From Solibacillus sp. FSL R7-0682 (GTDB lineage Bacteria > Bacillota > Bacilli > Bacillales_A > Planococcaceae): a stretch of 64,000 bases of DNA. How positions within the stretch are numbered: position 1 is the first letter of the stretch; each line of letters opens with the position of its first letter. Below the pieces are notes generated by a model. The model was not told the DNA's origin. It did not search any database and was given only the letters and a program-made list of their open reading frames with translations. A program made the position numbers and the translations under genes. Location of the stretch: assembly GCF_038005985.1 (NCBI RefSeq), contig NZ_JBBOUI010000001.1, positions 231,501 to 295,500 on the forward strand, in the 5' to 3' direction. Below, piece by piece: positions 8,514 through 18,526 of this stretch.

Positions 8514-9233
8514 ATGGGTCGTAAATGGAATAACATTAAAGAGAAAAAAGCCGGGAAAGATGCAGCAAACAGCCGTGTCTATGCAAAATTTGGTCGTGAA
8601 ATTTATGTAGCAGCTAAATCTGGAGAGCCAAATCCAGAATCTAACCGTGCACTTAAAACAGTTTTAGAGCGTGCGAAAACATATTCTGTACCTAAGCACA
8701 TCATTGAAAAAGCGATCGATAAAGCAAAGGGTGGCGGTGAAGAGAGCTTTGATGAACTACGCTATGAAGGCTTTGGTATTGGCGGAACGATGGTAATAGT
8801 TGATGCATTAACAAACAACGTAAATCGTACAGCTTCAGAAGTTCGTGCAGCGTTCGGTAAAAATGGTGGGAACATGGGCGTTAGTGGTTCAGCTGCACAT
8901 ATGTTCCAAAATACAGCCGTATTTGGTATTGAAGATAAAACAGAAGATGAAATTCTTGAAATCTTAATGGAAGCAGATTTAGATATGCGTGACATTATGG
9001 ATGAAGAAGGCACAATTATCGTTTACGTTGAGCCAGATCAATTCCACGTAACACAAGAAGCATTTAAAGCAGCAGGAATCGAAGAGTTCACAGTTGCAGA
9101 ATTAACTATGCTCCCAATGACAGATGTGGCATTAACGGGCGATGATTTAGTGAAATTCGAAAAAATGATTGATGCATTAGAAGATTTAGAAGACGTTCAA
9201 CGCGTTTACCATAATGCAGATTTAGGTGAATAA
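8514..9233 (+). CDS. YebC/PmpR-family regulator or translation factor (YeeI type)
   Basis: A 239-residue protein. The start at ATG 8514 ([12 protein letters not shown]) gives the same length and opening as B. subtilis YeeI as I recall it; the GTG at 8505 would add three residues. The N-terminal basic region and central [20 protein letters not shown] are the YebC hallmarks. Conserved [13 protein letters not shown] and [16 protein letters not shown] segments follow. YebC-family proteins were long annotated as transcription regulators. Recent work on YebC paralogues and human TACO1 supports a role in translating proline-rich motifs. Which role applies to the YeeI branch is uncertain. The gene is single, with its own terminator and no RuvC neighbour. 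Confidence 0.9.
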   Translation: MGRKWNNIKEKKAGKDAANSRVYAKFGREIYVAAKSGEPNPESNRALKTVLERAKTYSVPKHIIEKAIDKAKGGGEESFDELRYEGFGIGGTMVIVDALTNNVNRTASEVRAAFGKNGGNMGVSGSAAHMFQNTAVFGIEDKTEDEILEILMEADLDMRDIMDEEGTIIVYVEPDQFHVTQEAFKAAGIEEFTVAELTMLPMTDVALTGDDLVKFEKMIDALEDLEDVQRVYHNADLGE

Positions 9234-9243
9234 TCGATAAATT

Positions 9244-9276
9244 GATCCAAGAGCGCAAACTCTTGGATCTTTTTTT
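9244..9276 (+). terminator. Terminator after YebC-family gene
   Basis: GATCCAAGAG (9244-9253) pairs with CTCTTGGATC (9260-9269), followed by seven T. Confidence 0.92.
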
Positions 9277-9444
9277 GATAAAAAAGTACCAATTTAAGTT
9301 CTAATGCAAATTCCCTATGGAAGGTATGAGTATCATTATAACTATCTTTCATATTTATATGCCAACAACAATCAAATAACTTGAAATAAATGTTCTAATA
9401 ATTCAAAATATATTATAATAAAATATTATATTTGGAGAATGAGT

Positions 9445-11193
9445 ATGAAAAAAATGGATAAATTAGGTGTTCGCATCATCGGTATGATTGCCCTTATCTT
9501 TATAGGCATTTTAGTGTTAAACATTTATATGATGATTAACAACTCTATGCGTTCGGTTGAATCGGCAGTAAAAGAACGTACAATAGAGATTGCCTCAAAT
9601 ATAGTTCAGTTTATCGATATAGCGAAATATGAAGAATTAATAGAAGACCCAGAGGAAAATGATACTTATTGGGAGCTACGAGAACAATTAAATTCATTAC
9701 GTGAATTTAATGGCGTTTTGTATGCCTATACATATTCAGTACCAGAAAAAGAAGGTGCTGTTCAATTTTTAGTAGACGGGATGCCTGCAGATGATATTGA
9801 GGGAGCAGGTGCATTAGGTGATGAGTCAGGCTCTACAAAGTATGAGCATATTGAAAAGGTAATAGAAAACGGCAGTTATGCTACAGAAGTATTAAGTAGC
9901 GATTTTGGTGAATACGTAACAGGCATTGTTCCTGTAAAAAATTCATCAGGTGAAACAGTTGCCTATTTAGGTGTTGATATTGACGCTTCATACATTCAAG
10001 AATTAAGTAATGGTGTTGCGAAGCAAGTTGTACCGATAATGGTGATCATGTTTATTATAATTATTATTATCGCGCTGATTGGTGTATATGTATTCATTCA
10101 TCGTTCATTATCGCCATTAAAAATTTTAAATAGCTCTGTAGAAAAGTTGGCATCTGGCGATATCCTTCAATCAAAAGAAATTGTTCAACAAATGAACTTG
10201 AAGGCAAATAATGAAATTACGGATTTTGCAAAGAATTTCCAAAATTCATTGACTGAACTCTCTATAACATTCTCAGTATTAAAGGAACGTACGGAGGATT
10301 TAGAACAAGTTGTCTATCAAATGGAAAGCTCAACGCAGAGTGTCAATAAATCAAATGAGCAAATGATTCAAAACATAGCAGCGATTTCCGGAAGTGGCGA
10401 ATTACAAGCAGAAAGTAACAATGAAGTAACTACTGCAATGGGTGAAATGGCAATTGGTATTCAAAGACTAGCAGATACAATGAATGAAATTGCGGAAATT
10501 TCAAATGAGATGACGGGTCTTGTAGAAAACGGGGCGAATAACTCAAAATTTGTAGTAACACAAATTCAAAATGTCGAACATTCGGTGGAACAAACATCGC
10601 TACTTGTAGCGGATATGGGTGAAAACTTCCAATCAATTAAGGAAATGGTAGGAGTTATTACAAATATTGCGGATCAGACCAATTTACTCGCCTTAAATGC
10701 GGCAATAGAAGCTGCTCGTGCTGGTGAAGCTGGAAAAGGGTTTGCGGTAGTAGCGGATGAGGTACGAAAGTTAGCAGAAATGTCTCGCCATTCAGCAGAT
10801 GAAATTTCAGAACATCTACAAAATTTTACGCAAATTACAGAACAAGCTTTAGTCGAAATGAAATCGACAACAACTGATGTAAAAGCAGGCACAGCCTCTG
10901 TTAATGAAATTGGGCAACAATTGCACCAAATTTTAAAATCTGTGTATGAAGTAAACAATCGAATTCAGGACGATTCGGCAGTTGTGGAACAGATGTCCGC
11001 AGGTGCAGAGGAAATTTTAGCCTCAACTGAAGAAATGAATCATTTAGTCAATGAAATTTCAACACAGACAAAATCATTAGCTCAGTCATCTGATATTCAA
11101 ACACAAGCGATGGATGACTTAAAAGGCGTCGTTCAAAAACTCGATGAAAATTCGAAGCAAGTTGTGATAGAGATGAAAAAGTTTAATTTATAA
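9445..11193 (+). CDS. Methyl-accepting chemotaxis protein
   Basis: A 582-residue transmembrane receptor. The ATG at 9445 is 7 bases from GGAG, while the ATG at 9439 overlaps the spacer. TM1 covers about residues 8-31. An outer ligand domain of about 160 residues follows, ending in a small beta-strand YLGVDIDAS characteristic of a Cache fold. TM2 is around 194-218 (very Ile-rich), then a HAMP segment and a long coiled-coil signalling domain. The hairpin tip is intact (residues [19 protein letters not shown] and following [16 protein letters not shown]), which binds CheA/CheW. The ligand cannot be inferred. No other chemotaxis genes are nearby, which is normal for orphan receptors. Confidence 0.93.
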   Translation: MKKMDKLGVRIIGMIALIFIGILVLNIYMMINNSMRSVESAVKERTIEIASNIVQFIDIAKYEELIEDPEENDTYWELREQLNSLREFNGVLYAYTYSVPEKEGAVQFLVDGMPADDIEGAGALGDESGSTKYEHIEKVIENGSYATEVLSSDFGEYVTGIVPVKNSSGETVAYLGVDIDASYIQELSNGVAKQVVPIMVIMFIIIIIIALIGVYVFIHRSLSPLKILNSSVEKLASGDILQSKEIVQQMNLKANNEITDFAKNFQNSLTELSITFSVLKERTEDLEQVVYQMESSTQSVNKSNEQMIQNIAAISGSGELQAESNNEVTTAMGEMAIGIQRLADTMNEIAEISNEMTGLVENGANNSKFVVTQIQNVEHSVEQTSLLVADMGENFQSIKEMVGVITNIADQTNLLALNAAIEAARAGEAGKGFAVVADEVRKLAEMSRHSADEISEHLQNFTQITEQALVEMKSTTTDVKAGTASVNEIGQQLHQILKSVYEVNNRIQDDSAVVEQMSAGAEEILASTEEMNHLVNEISTQTKSLAQSSDIQTQAMDDLKGVVQKLDENSKQVVIEMKKFNL

Positions 11194-11214
11194 AAAACTA
11201 AGTAGAGCAATTGA

Positions 11215-11250
11215 AATCACATTACTGTTAATTTGGTAATGTGATTTTAT
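11215..11250 (+). terminator. Hairpin after chemoreceptor gene
   Basis: AATCACATTAC (11215-11225) pairs with GTAATGTGATT (11236-11246), followed by a short TTAT tail; the U-tract is weak. Confidence 0.6.
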
Positions 11251-11363
11251 CGTATTGTAACCCCCCCTATTGAAATAATATTCTGATAATATTGCAATTT
11301 ACTAGTAAATCATGAATAATTAAAAGGTAATTTAAGGATGAAAAATTTAAATGAGGTGAAATA

Positions 11364-13061
11364 ATGGTTACGTTTAAAGAATTTGAATATAAGCGCCCAG
11401 ACTTAGAAGAAATGAAAAAGGCATCAGCGGATTTACTAGTAGAATTTACTGCTGCAAAAACAGTGGAAGAGCAAAGTGCTGTTATCGAAAAATTGAATGC
11501 ACTACGTAATACATTTTCTACGATGGCAAATATTGTCTATATTCGTGCGTCAATTGATACAAATGATGAGTATTATCAAAAAGAACGTGACTACTTTGAT
11601 GAAGTAAGCCCAATTGCAGATGAACTAGTATTTAACTACTATAAAGAGCTAGTGAAATCACCATTCCGTCCACAATTAGAAGAAAAATGGGGCTCGCAGC
11701 TATTTGCATTAGCAGAAAATCTATTAAAAGGCTTCTCACCTGAAGTAATCGAGTTAATGCAAAAGGAAAACAAGCTTACTTCTGAATACAGTAAACTTGT
11801 TGCTTCGGCGCAAATTGAATTTGATGGGAAAACATTAACACTTGCACAATTAGGCCCTTATGGTGAATCTACAGATCGTACAGTGCGTAAAGCAGCGCGT
11901 GAAGCAAGTGCAAACTTTTATGCATCAAACAACGAAAAATTTGATTCGATTTATGATCAATTAGTAAAATTACGTCACGAAATTGCTACTAAACTAGGCT
12001 TTAAAAACTATGTAGAGCTTGGGTATGTGAATATGAACCGCGTGGATTATGATGCAAAAATGGTGGCGAATTTCCGTGAACAGGTACGTGAATTCATTGT
12101 ACCAATCGCATCAAAATTATATGAGCGTCAAGCAGAGCGTATTGGCGTAGAAGAATTCAAGTTTTATGATGAAGGATTATCATTTTTAACTGGAAATGCA
12201 GTACCTCAAGGTGATCCACAATGGATTGTCGACAACGGTAAAAAAATGTATGAAGAGCTTTCACCAGAAACAGGGGAGTTTTTCAATTACATGATTGAAC
12301 ATGACTTAATGGACTTAGTGGCGAAGAAAGGCAAGGAAAGTGGCGGTTATTGTACGTTTATCGAGGATTATGACTCTCCGTACATTTTCTCAAACTTTAA
12401 TGGAACATCTGGAGATATCGATGTTTTAACACATGAGGCAGGTCACGCTTTCCAAGTATATTCTAGCCGCAATATTGGTATTCCAGAGTATTTATGGCCA
12501 ACGTATGAGTCTTGTGAAATTCACTCTATGAGTATGGAATTTTTTACATGGCCTTGGATGGAGCTATTCTTTAAGCACCAAACAGAGAAATATAAGTTCG
12601 ATCACTTAAGCAGCGCTTTATTATTCTTACCTTATGGTGTAGCAGTAGATGAGTTCCAGCATGTTGTTTATGAAAACCCAGAAATGACGCCAGCTGAACG
12701 TAATGCGGCTTGGAAGGAAATTGAGAAAAAATATTTACCACACCGTGATTATGACGGCCATAACTATTTAGAATCGGGTGCGATTTGGCAACGTCAAGGA
12801 CATATTTATGCAAGTCCATTCTATTATATTGACTATACGTTAGCCCAAATTTGTGCGTTCCAGTTCTGGAAGCGTTCACGAGAAGATTTTGAGTCTGCGT
12901 GGAAAGATTATGTGCATTTATGTAAGCTTGGTGGATCATACTCATTTACAAAGTTAGTAGAAGAAGCCGGCTTAGTTTCGCCGTTTGAAGACGGATGTGT
13001 AGAGTCCGTAATTGGTACGATTGAAGCATATTTAAATTCGGTAGACGATAAGTCATTATAA
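11364..13061 (+). CDS. M3-family oligoendopeptidase (PepF type)
   Basis: A 565-residue cytoplasmic zinc peptidase with SD GAGGTGA. The M3 signature HEAGHAF begins at His357, with the second zinc ligand Glu in SCEIHSMSMEF about 25 residues later. A typical PepF-like mostly helical N-terminal region precedes it, and the conserved substrate-binding HIYASPFYYIDYTLAQ segment follows. Members hydrolyse peptides of about 7-17 residues in the cytoplasm, helping recycle peptides and signal peptides. The length fits the M3B oligoendopeptidases found across Bacillales. It is single, with an imperfect terminator. The exact peptide preference is unknown. Confidence 0.92.
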   Translation: MVTFKEFEYKRPDLEEMKKASADLLVEFTAAKTVEEQSAVIEKLNALRNTFSTMANIVYIRASIDTNDEYYQKERDYFDEVSPIADELVFNYYKELVKSPFRPQLEEKWGSQLFALAENLLKGFSPEVIELMQKENKLTSEYSKLVASAQIEFDGKTLTLAQLGPYGESTDRTVRKAAREASANFYASNNEKFDSIYDQLVKLRHEIATKLGFKNYVELGYVNMNRVDYDAKMVANFREQVREFIVPIASKLYERQAERIGVEEFKFYDEGLSFLTGNAVPQGDPQWIVDNGKKMYEELSPETGEFFNYMIEHDLMDLVAKKGKESGGYCTFIEDYDSPYIFSNFNGTSGDIDVLTHEAGHAFQVYSSRNIGIPEYLWPTYESCEIHSMSMEFFTWPWMELFFKHQTEKYKFDHLSSALLFLPYGVAVDEFQHVVYENPEMTPAERNAAWKEIEKKYLPHRDYDGHNYLESGAIWQRQGHIYASPFYYIDYTLAQICAFQFWKRSREDFESAWKDYVHLCKLGGSYSFTKLVEEAGLVSPFEDGCVESVIGTIEAYLNSVDDKSL

Positions 13062-13067
13062 TTTGTT

Positions 13068-13105
13068 GGGGCTGTATGAGAGAATCTATCATGCAGCCCC
13101 TTCAG
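13068..13105 (+). terminator. Hairpin after oligoendopeptidase gene
   Basis: GGGGCTGTATGA (13068-13079) pairs with TCATGCAGCCCC (13089-13100), then a poor T tract. Confidence 0.6.
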
Positions 13106-13250
13106 TTATTCAAAATCTAACCAAAGTTTGCTCATAACAGACTTTAATCACAAACTCTTTTGCATTTGGTGACACTTTAGGGCATTATAAAACGTACATA
13201 GTTGTATACAGAATAAATAATAAAGAAGTATATCGAAAGGGAGTGAAGCG

Positions 13251-14330
13251 ATGACAAAGAAACTTTGGTTTCAGGTTGGAATAGGAGTTTTAATTTCTTT
13301 ATTAATCATTAAATATTTTATTGAAATTAAATCGATTTTTAATCCAATCATCATCATTTTCAATACGATTTTAATCCCGCTTTTACTTGGTGGGGTTTTG
13401 TATTATATTACGGAACCTTTGCAACGTGTGTTAGAAAAGCGTGGTATGCCGAGATGGGGAAGCTTAACGACGATTGTGTTATTACTAGCAGCAGGGTTAA
13501 CGACATTTTTACTATTGGTTGGTACACCTATTGCCAACCAAATTAATCGTCTTGTAACAAATGCACCAACACTTGCAAATCAAATTGAAGAAACAATTCA
13601 ATTTGTTATGGATAATCGTAAGAATTTACCACCGCAAATTGAAGATTTTATAAACTCTATTATAAATTCTATTCAAGATATCGCGGTTTTCAGTAGTAAG
13701 TGGTTAATGAACGTTGTGAGTGGGGCTGTTTCTGCAACATTTACATTAATTTTAGTGCCGTTTTTCTTCATTTTTATGTTGAAAGACCATGAAAGATTCG
13801 CCCCGCAAATTTACGATATTTTTACCGGTGACCGTCGTACATGGATTAAAGAGACATTAGAGGATATTGATCGCGTGTTACGAAGCTATGTACAAGGACA
13901 AGTATTAATTAGCTTTTTACTTGCGGTGATGATGTTAATCGGTTATTTAATTATCGGCTTAGAATATTCATTATTACTTTCAATGTTCGCCTTCTTTATG
14001 AATATGATTCCATTTATCGGACCGTGGGTATCTCTCGTTCCGGCGGTCATTGTCGCATTAATTCAAAAGCCGGTTTTAGTCATCTGGGTATGTCTCATTA
14101 CCCTCATAGCTCAACAAGTAGAAAGTAATTTAATCACACCAAATATTATGGGTAAATCGCTAGATATTCACCCACTAACAGTTATCTCACTTGTACTAGC
14201 AGCAGGTAATATTGCAGGATTTATCGGTATTATTGTGGCGATTCCTACGTATGCCGTAATAAAGGTAATTGTGCAAAATATTTATCATGAACGTAAGAAA
14301 ATTAAAGAGGCAGCCACTAAAACAGTATAA
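13251..14330 (+). CDS. AI-2E family transporter (PerM/YueF-like)
   Basis: A 359-residue integral membrane protein with SD GGGAGTG. Hydrophobic segments lie at about 8-27, 30-50, 68-90, 150-178 and four more in the C-terminal half. A soluble stretch of about 60 residues sits between the third and fourth. The conserved family motifs GxxxxxxEPF-like (MNMIPFIGPWVSLVPA) and QQVESNLITPNIMGKSLDIHP are present. The family (COG0628) includes TqsA, an autoinducer-2 exporter, and Na+/H+ antiporter-like members such as YueF. The substrate cannot be settled here. The next two small genes follow at short spacing and may share its transcript. Confidence 0.88.
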   Translation: MTKKLWFQVGIGVLISLLIIKYFIEIKSIFNPIIIIFNTILIPLLLGGVLYYITEPLQRVLEKRGMPRWGSLTTIVLLLAAGLTTFLLLVGTPIANQINRLVTNAPTLANQIEETIQFVMDNRKNLPPQIEDFINSIINSIQDIAVFSSKWLMNVVSGAVSATFTLILVPFFFIFMLKDHERFAPQIYDIFTGDRRTWIKETLEDIDRVLRSYVQGQVLISFLLAVMMLIGYLIIGLEYSLLLSMFAFFMNMIPFIGPWVSLVPAVIVALIQKPVLVIWVCLITLIAQQVESNLITPNIMGKSLDIHPLTVISLVLAAGNIAGFIGIIVAIPTYAVIKVIVQNIYHERKKIKEAATKTV

Positions 14331-14431
14331 AATGTGGAGCATATGTGACAAGCCTATGCTCTGCCTTTTTTATTTCCCAGGAAAATAGTATACTTAGAGC
14401 TATTGAGAAAGAACGATTAAAGGAGCAGACA

Positions 14432-14893
14432 ATGCTAACATTTGAACAAAAACAATCAATTATTGAATCTTTTCCACAATTGTCGAAAAAGGAAATTTCA
14501 CTTAAACGTGTAAATTATCATTTTGAAGAAAGCCTATACGAAAAAACAATCGTTGTCGAAAAGCTACATCCTAATGGTAATGGTTTTGTATTCGTTGGAG
14601 ATTTATTGAAATACGAAAATGAAGCAAACGACAAAGGGTTAGTAAATATTCGTGATTACGATGAAGTAACGTTACGAGCAATTATAGCAGATGCAATTGA
14701 TTATTTATCAGAAGAAATTGATGACTCACCGATTATTGAAAAGTGGACTTCTCGAGAAGGTACACAGCTAGAGCTGGAATTTAATAATCGTGCATGGAAT
14801 ATTTATCACCAAGGGAATTTAGAGGAATCTTTTGGTACACGTGAAGACGCCGTTGCTTATTTACGTGAGGAAGGTTTCCGACTTTCAAAATAA
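14432..14893 (+). CDS. Conserved hypothetical protein
   Basis: A 153-residue soluble protein. The ATG at 14432 has AAGGAG 7 bases upstream, so the longer frame opening at 14345 is rejected. It has no signal peptide or transmembrane helix. The sequence is acidic with a central LVNIRDYDEVTLRAIIADAI helix and a C-terminal segment WNIYHQGNLEESFGTREDA, which suggests a small alpha/beta fold. I recognise no named domain. It lies about 100 bases after the AI-2E-family transporter gene and 19 bases before a small membrane-protein gene, which suggests an operon of the three. Confidence 0.75.
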   Translation: MLTFEQKQSIIESFPQLSKKEISLKRVNYHFEESLYEKTIVVEKLHPNGNGFVFVGDLLKYENEANDKGLVNIRDYDEVTLRAIIADAIDYLSEEIDDSPIIEKWTSREGTQLELEFNNRAWNIYHQGNLEESFGTREDAVAYLREEGFRLSK

Positions 14894-14912
14894 ATGAGTG
14901 AGGGTATGAAGT

Positions 14913-15137
14913 ATGGCACAAGAGCACCAAGGGAAAGAAATGTCTGGCAACAAAATGGTAAAGATTATAATGGGTACAATTGTTGTTGCATCCATCCTTA
15001 TCGTTATTGTAATTCAATCTTTTTATGTGTTATGGGAACCAAAGGAACGTAAGCAAATTGAGCAAGATGAAACCGAACAGCCGAGCTATTCAAAGTCGGC
15101 ATTCTATCAAGCAGATGAGCTACTTCGTCTGAGTTAA
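14913..15137 (+). CDS. Small single-pass membrane protein
   Basis: A 74-residue protein with GAGGGT about 8 bases before the ATG. One clear transmembrane helix covers about residues 17-40 (IMGTIVVASILIVIVIQSFY). The head of about 16 residues is hydrophilic and the tail is rich in Glu, Gln and Ser. By the positive-inside rule (Lys at 7, 13 and 17) the N terminus is probably cytoplasmic. No family recognised. It starts 19 bases after the preceding hypothetical gene, so the two are likely co-expressed. Confidence 0.75.
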   Translation: MAQEHQGKEMSGNKMVKIIMGTIVVASILIVIVIQSFYVLWEPKERKQIEQDETEQPSYSKSAFYQADELLRLS

Positions 15138-15204
15138 CTTAATGTAGTCGATAATAATAGGCTATATCCGATTCGGCTGCCAAATAAAAGCTTCATAAAC
15201 GAAA

Positions 15205-15245
15205 AAGTAATCCCGCTTATTGATTTTTGGTAAGCGGGATTCTTT
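15205..15245. terminator. Bidirectional terminator
   Basis: AATCCCGCTTA (15209-15219) pairs with TAAGCGGGATT (15231-15241). Read on the minus strand it is followed by ACTTTTTC; on the plus strand by CTTTC. It separates the small membrane gene from the convergent MMPL gene. Confidence 0.8.
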
Positions 15246-15277
15246 CGTTCATGCGTACTTTTGTGTAATTTAGTTAT

Positions 15278-17389
15278 TTATCGATTTGTTTTCTTAAATG
15301 GTAGCCACCAGTTCCAATCACCAAATAACTTCATAAAGCTTGGGACGAGCATAAGCCTTATAATTGTTGCGTCTATCGCAACGGCAATCGCAATGCCGAT
15401 CCCGATTTGCTTTACTGGCATAACATCAGTAAAAGCAAAGGCACCGGTAATTACAATCATAATGAGTGCAGCGGAAGTAATAATTTTACTAGTTGAGACA
15501 AGCCCATCTACTGTTGCCCTCGTATTACTTGAACCTTTTAAATACTCCTCCTGAATACGAGAAATTAAAAATACTTCATAGTCCATACTTAAGCCAAATA
15601 CTAAACAGAAGACGATAACCGGAATAATTAAGACAATTGTTCCTTCGGCGATACCAAAATGTCCGTATTGGAAAATGTATACGAGTATTCCAAATGTCGA
15701 ACCAAGCCCAATAATATTCATAATAATTGCTTTTAGTGGAATTAAAATAGAACGAAACGCAATCATTAAAATAATAAAGGTAGAGGTTAAAATAATTATT
15801 AAAGCAATCCCAATTTTATCCGCAATTTCATCAAAAATCTCCTGATTAAATTTAGCGCGACCCGATAAACCAAAGTCGACACCTAAATCTGCTTGTTGCC
15901 ATTCACGTACAAAGGCCTGTGCCTCTGAAGAAGCACTATCCGCATTTAAATAGGCGATTAAATACATTTTATCGTCTTGAATAAAATTGTCAGCAACTGC
16001 ATCCAAAACTCCAGGTGCTTGTGGTTGATTGTTAGTCATTTCCCACATTTCAACAGAATCGATATTTGCAGCTGTGAACATCGATGTTACACGTTCAACT
16101 AAAGGATCATCCAAAAGTTTTTGCTGAATATCAAAGATTTTTTCCCGTCCTTCTGTAGAGTTCCAGCTCTCATAGTTTTCCGCTAGTAAAAATACGGGTG
16201 TTTCTGAAGCAATTCCAAATTGCTCATCTAGCGTATCAAAGGTTTGGCGCGACTCATAAGATGCAGGTAGTGATTCCGTTGAAGGGATCGTGAGCTTAAT
16301 ATCCTTTATTGGTACCATCGCAATAATTAATAAAATAAGTGCGATTACAATAATCATAACAGGACGCTTCATAACTAAAGCAGCAAATCGTTGCCAACGT
16401 GATGCAGTCGGTTTAATACGGAATAGCCGACCCTTATTTATGCGATCTCCAAGTAGAACAATTAAAGCAGGGAGCAATGTTAGTGCTGTAATTACTGCTA
16501 AAAATACAACAATCGTTCCTCCGAGTGCAATGTTTTGAAAGATTTCAACGTTAATAATGACCATCGCCCCAAGTCCAATCATTACACAGAGTGCAGAAAA
16601 AATGATGGAACGTCCTGCAGTTTGAATCGCAGTTTGCACTGAAGACTCGACTGAATCCATGTTGCGTTCTTCTCGATAACGGTTAATAAAAAGTAAAGCA
16701 AAATCAATGCTTAATGCTAAACCGAGCATTGGAACAATATTTAAAACGAATATGGAGAGGTTAAAAGTATCACCTAATAAAGCAACTATACCAAGAGCCA
16801 TAATGACCGTTGCTCCTCCTACTAAAATAGGTAGAAGAGATGCGACAACGGTTCCAAAAGCAAGTAATAAAACAACTAGTGCAATCGGAATTCCAATTGC
16901 TTCAGCTTTCATTAAATCCTTTTGACTTGCTGTATTAATATCCTTTGAAATAACAGGCTCACCAGTAATCGAAACAGAAGGGTTTTCTCCAATAACTTTA
17001 CGAATTTCATCGATAATAGGGAAAAAATCTGTAATCGTATTATCAAAATCGAGCAGTGCGTATGCATAGCCATCTTTATTCAAATTTGCTACACCTATTG
17101 GAGAAGTAATGCTCGAAATTTCATTTATGTTTTTTAGTTCAGTTAATAATGCTTCAATTTGTTCATCCGATTGATTTTGGAAAAGAACGAAAATGGTTTT
17201 GGCAGGTAAATCAAATGTTTCAGAAAGCTGCTCTGTTACCCGTACATGTTCGTCATCAACAAAAAATCCATCTCCTTGTAATTTAGAAGGAAGTTGAATC
17301 GCAAAATAAGCGAGTAGGACAAATAGGACAATCCAAATTGCGATAATAGGCTTTGCAAATTTTGTTACGTATGCTGCAAAATGTTTCAT
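15278..17389 (-). CDS. MMPL/RND-superfamily transporter (YdfJ-like)
   Basis: A 703-residue membrane protein with the duplicated RND layout: one N-terminal helix, an outer domain of about 130 residues, a block of about five helices, a second helix and outer domain, and a final five-helix block. The GxxxDY-type motif is present as GLALSIDFALLFINRYREER in the first half and as VFGLSMDYEVFLISRIQEEYLK in the second. The paired Asp residues conduct protons. MMPL proteins export lipids, fatty-acid conjugates or drugs. B. subtilis YdfJ, the closest named relative from memory, is regulated by YdfHI, but no two-component system is adjacent here. It is monocistronic with terminators either side. Confidence 0.9.
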   Translation of the reverse strand: MKHFAAYVTKFAKPIIAIWIVLFVLLAYFAIQLPSKLQGDGFFVDDEHVRVTEQLSETFDLPAKTIFVLFQNQSDEQIEALLTELKNINEISSITSPIGVANLNKDGYAYALLDFDNTITDFFPIIDEIRKVIGENPSVSITGEPVISKDINTASQKDLMKAEAIGIPIALVVLLLAFGTVVASLLPILVGGATVIMALGIVALLGDTFNLSIFVLNIVPMLGLALSIDFALLFINRYREERNMDSVESSVQTAIQTAGRSIIFSALCVMIGLGAMVIINVEIFQNIALGGTIVVFLAVITALTLLPALIVLLGDRINKGRLFRIKPTASRWQRFAALVMKRPVMIIVIALILLIIAMVPIKDIKLTIPSTESLPASYESRQTFDTLDEQFGIASETPVFLLAENYESWNSTEGREKIFDIQQKLLDDPLVERVTSMFTAANIDSVEMWEMTNNQPQAPGVLDAVADNFIQDDKMYLIAYLNADSASSEAQAFVREWQQADLGVDFGLSGRAKFNQEIFDEIADKIGIALIIILTSTFIILMIAFRSILIPLKAIIMNIIGLGSTFGILVYIFQYGHFGIAEGTIVLIIPVIVFCLVFGLSMDYEVFLISRIQEEYLKGSSNTRATVDGLVSTSKIITSAALIMIVITGAFAFTDVMPVKQIGIGIAIAVAIDATIIRLMLVPSFMKLFGDWNWWLPFKKTNR

Positions 17390-17438
17390 ATAATACCGCC
17401 TTTCTATTTCATTATATATAGTGTAATAGATAGTGAGG

Positions 17439-17488
17439 AAAAAAGTAAAAGAGCTTGTCTAAAATGTAAAAATTTAGACAAGCTCTTT
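17439..17488 (-). terminator. Terminator after pit (minus strand)
   Basis: A 16-pair stem is formed by 17448-17463 and 17473-17488. Read on the minus strand it is followed by TTTTACTTTTTT. Its core GCTTGTCTA recurs in the terminator at 54945-54982. Confidence 0.85.
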
Positions 17489-17492
17489 GTAT

Positions 17493-18509
17493 TTAAAAGA
17501 AAATATTTAGAATGGTGTATATAATAGAGGCCATTACAGCGGAGATTGGCATCGTAATAATCCAAGTTGTAACGATTTTTCGGGCAATTCCCCAGTTTAC
17601 GCCTTTTACGTTTTGTGCAGCACCAACACCCATAATCGCTGATGAAATAACATGCGTAGTCGATACAGGTAGGTGGATTAAAGTCGCCCCAAAAATGATC
17701 GATGCAGAAGAAAGGTCAGCTGCAGCACCGTTAACTGGTCGAATTTTCATAATTTTGCCGCCGACTGTTTTGATGATTTTATAACCACCAATGGAAGTAC
17801 CTAGACCCATTGCAAGTGCACAGGCAAATCGTACCCACCCTTGAACATCATCGGTAGTTTGCCAGCTTGCAGCAATTAATGCCATTGTAATAATACCCAT
17901 TGCTTTTTGCGCGTCATTTGTACCGTGTGTAAATGATTGAATCGCAGCAGTGAAAATTTGCATAATACGGAAGCCTTTATTCGTTTTATACAGATTCATA
18001 TTTTTAAAGATAAATTTCATTAATGTCATCATTAAATAGCCGGCACAAATTGCAATAATTGGTGAAGCAAGAAGGGCAATAATAATTTTAGTGAAGCCAT
18101 TGTAATTTAATGCGCCAAACCCAGCAGCGGCGATAGCAGCGCCTGCAAGGGAACCAATTAATGTATGTGAGGAGCTTGATGGAATACCAAAATACCAAGT
18201 AAGTAAATTCCATGTAATTGCTGATAGCAAAGCAGCTAAAATTACAACAGAGCCGACTAATGGTGTTTCAGGTGTTGAAAGTGAAAATGGATCAACGATA
18301 TCAGAAGCAATCGCTTTGGCTACACCTACAAATGTAATTGCACCAAGGAAGTTCATTATCGCAGCCATTAATACTGCCACACGAGGTGGTAATGCACGTG
18401 TAGAGACAGACGTTGCAATAGCATTTGCCGTATCGTGAAAACCGTTGATGAAGTCAAAAGCTAGAGCGAATACGACAACTAATACAGTAATGATTAATAG
18501 TGTGTTCAT
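17493..18509 (-). CDS. pit: PiT-family inorganic phosphate transporter
   Basis: A 338-residue integral membrane protein with about ten helices. Both PiT repeats are visible: FDFINGFHDTANAIAT at residues 19-34 and FTHGTNDAQKAMGI in the C-terminal half, the GANDVAN-like signatures that bind phosphate and cation. It mediates low-affinity phosphate (metal-phosphate) uptake driven by the proton gradient. It starts 17 bases after the DUF47 gene, the ykaA-pit order known in B. subtilis. This arrangement supports the DUF47 protein as its regulatory or accessory partner. The length is typical of the short bacterial Pit type. Confidence 0.93.
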   Translation of the reverse strand: MNTLLIITVLVVVFALAFDFINGFHDTANAIATSVSTRALPPRVAVLMAAIMNFLGAITFVGVAKAIASDIVDPFSLSTPETPLVGSVVILAALLSAITWNLLTWYFGIPSSSSHTLIGSLAGAAIAAAGFGALNYNGFTKIIIALLASPIIAICAGYLMMTLMKFIFKNMNLYKTNKGFRIMQIFTAAIQSFTHGTNDAQKAMGIITMALIAASWQTTDDVQGWVRFACALAMGLGTSIGGYKIIKTVGGKIMKIRPVNGAAADLSSASIIFGATLIHLPVSTTHVISSAIMGVGAAQNVKGVNWGIARKIVTTWIITMPISAVMASIIYTILNIFF

Positions 18510-18526
18510 TTAGTAAGACTCCCCAA

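Noticed and set aside
12571-12945. Long antisense frame inside the oligoendopeptidase gene
   Set aside because: It lies fully within a well-supported M3 gene on the opposite strand, has no SD, and resembles no protein.
15278-17389. Multidrug efflux operon reading of the MMPL gene
   Set aside because: No membrane-fusion protein, outer component or regulator gene adjoins it. It is better described as a single MMPL protein of unknown substrate.
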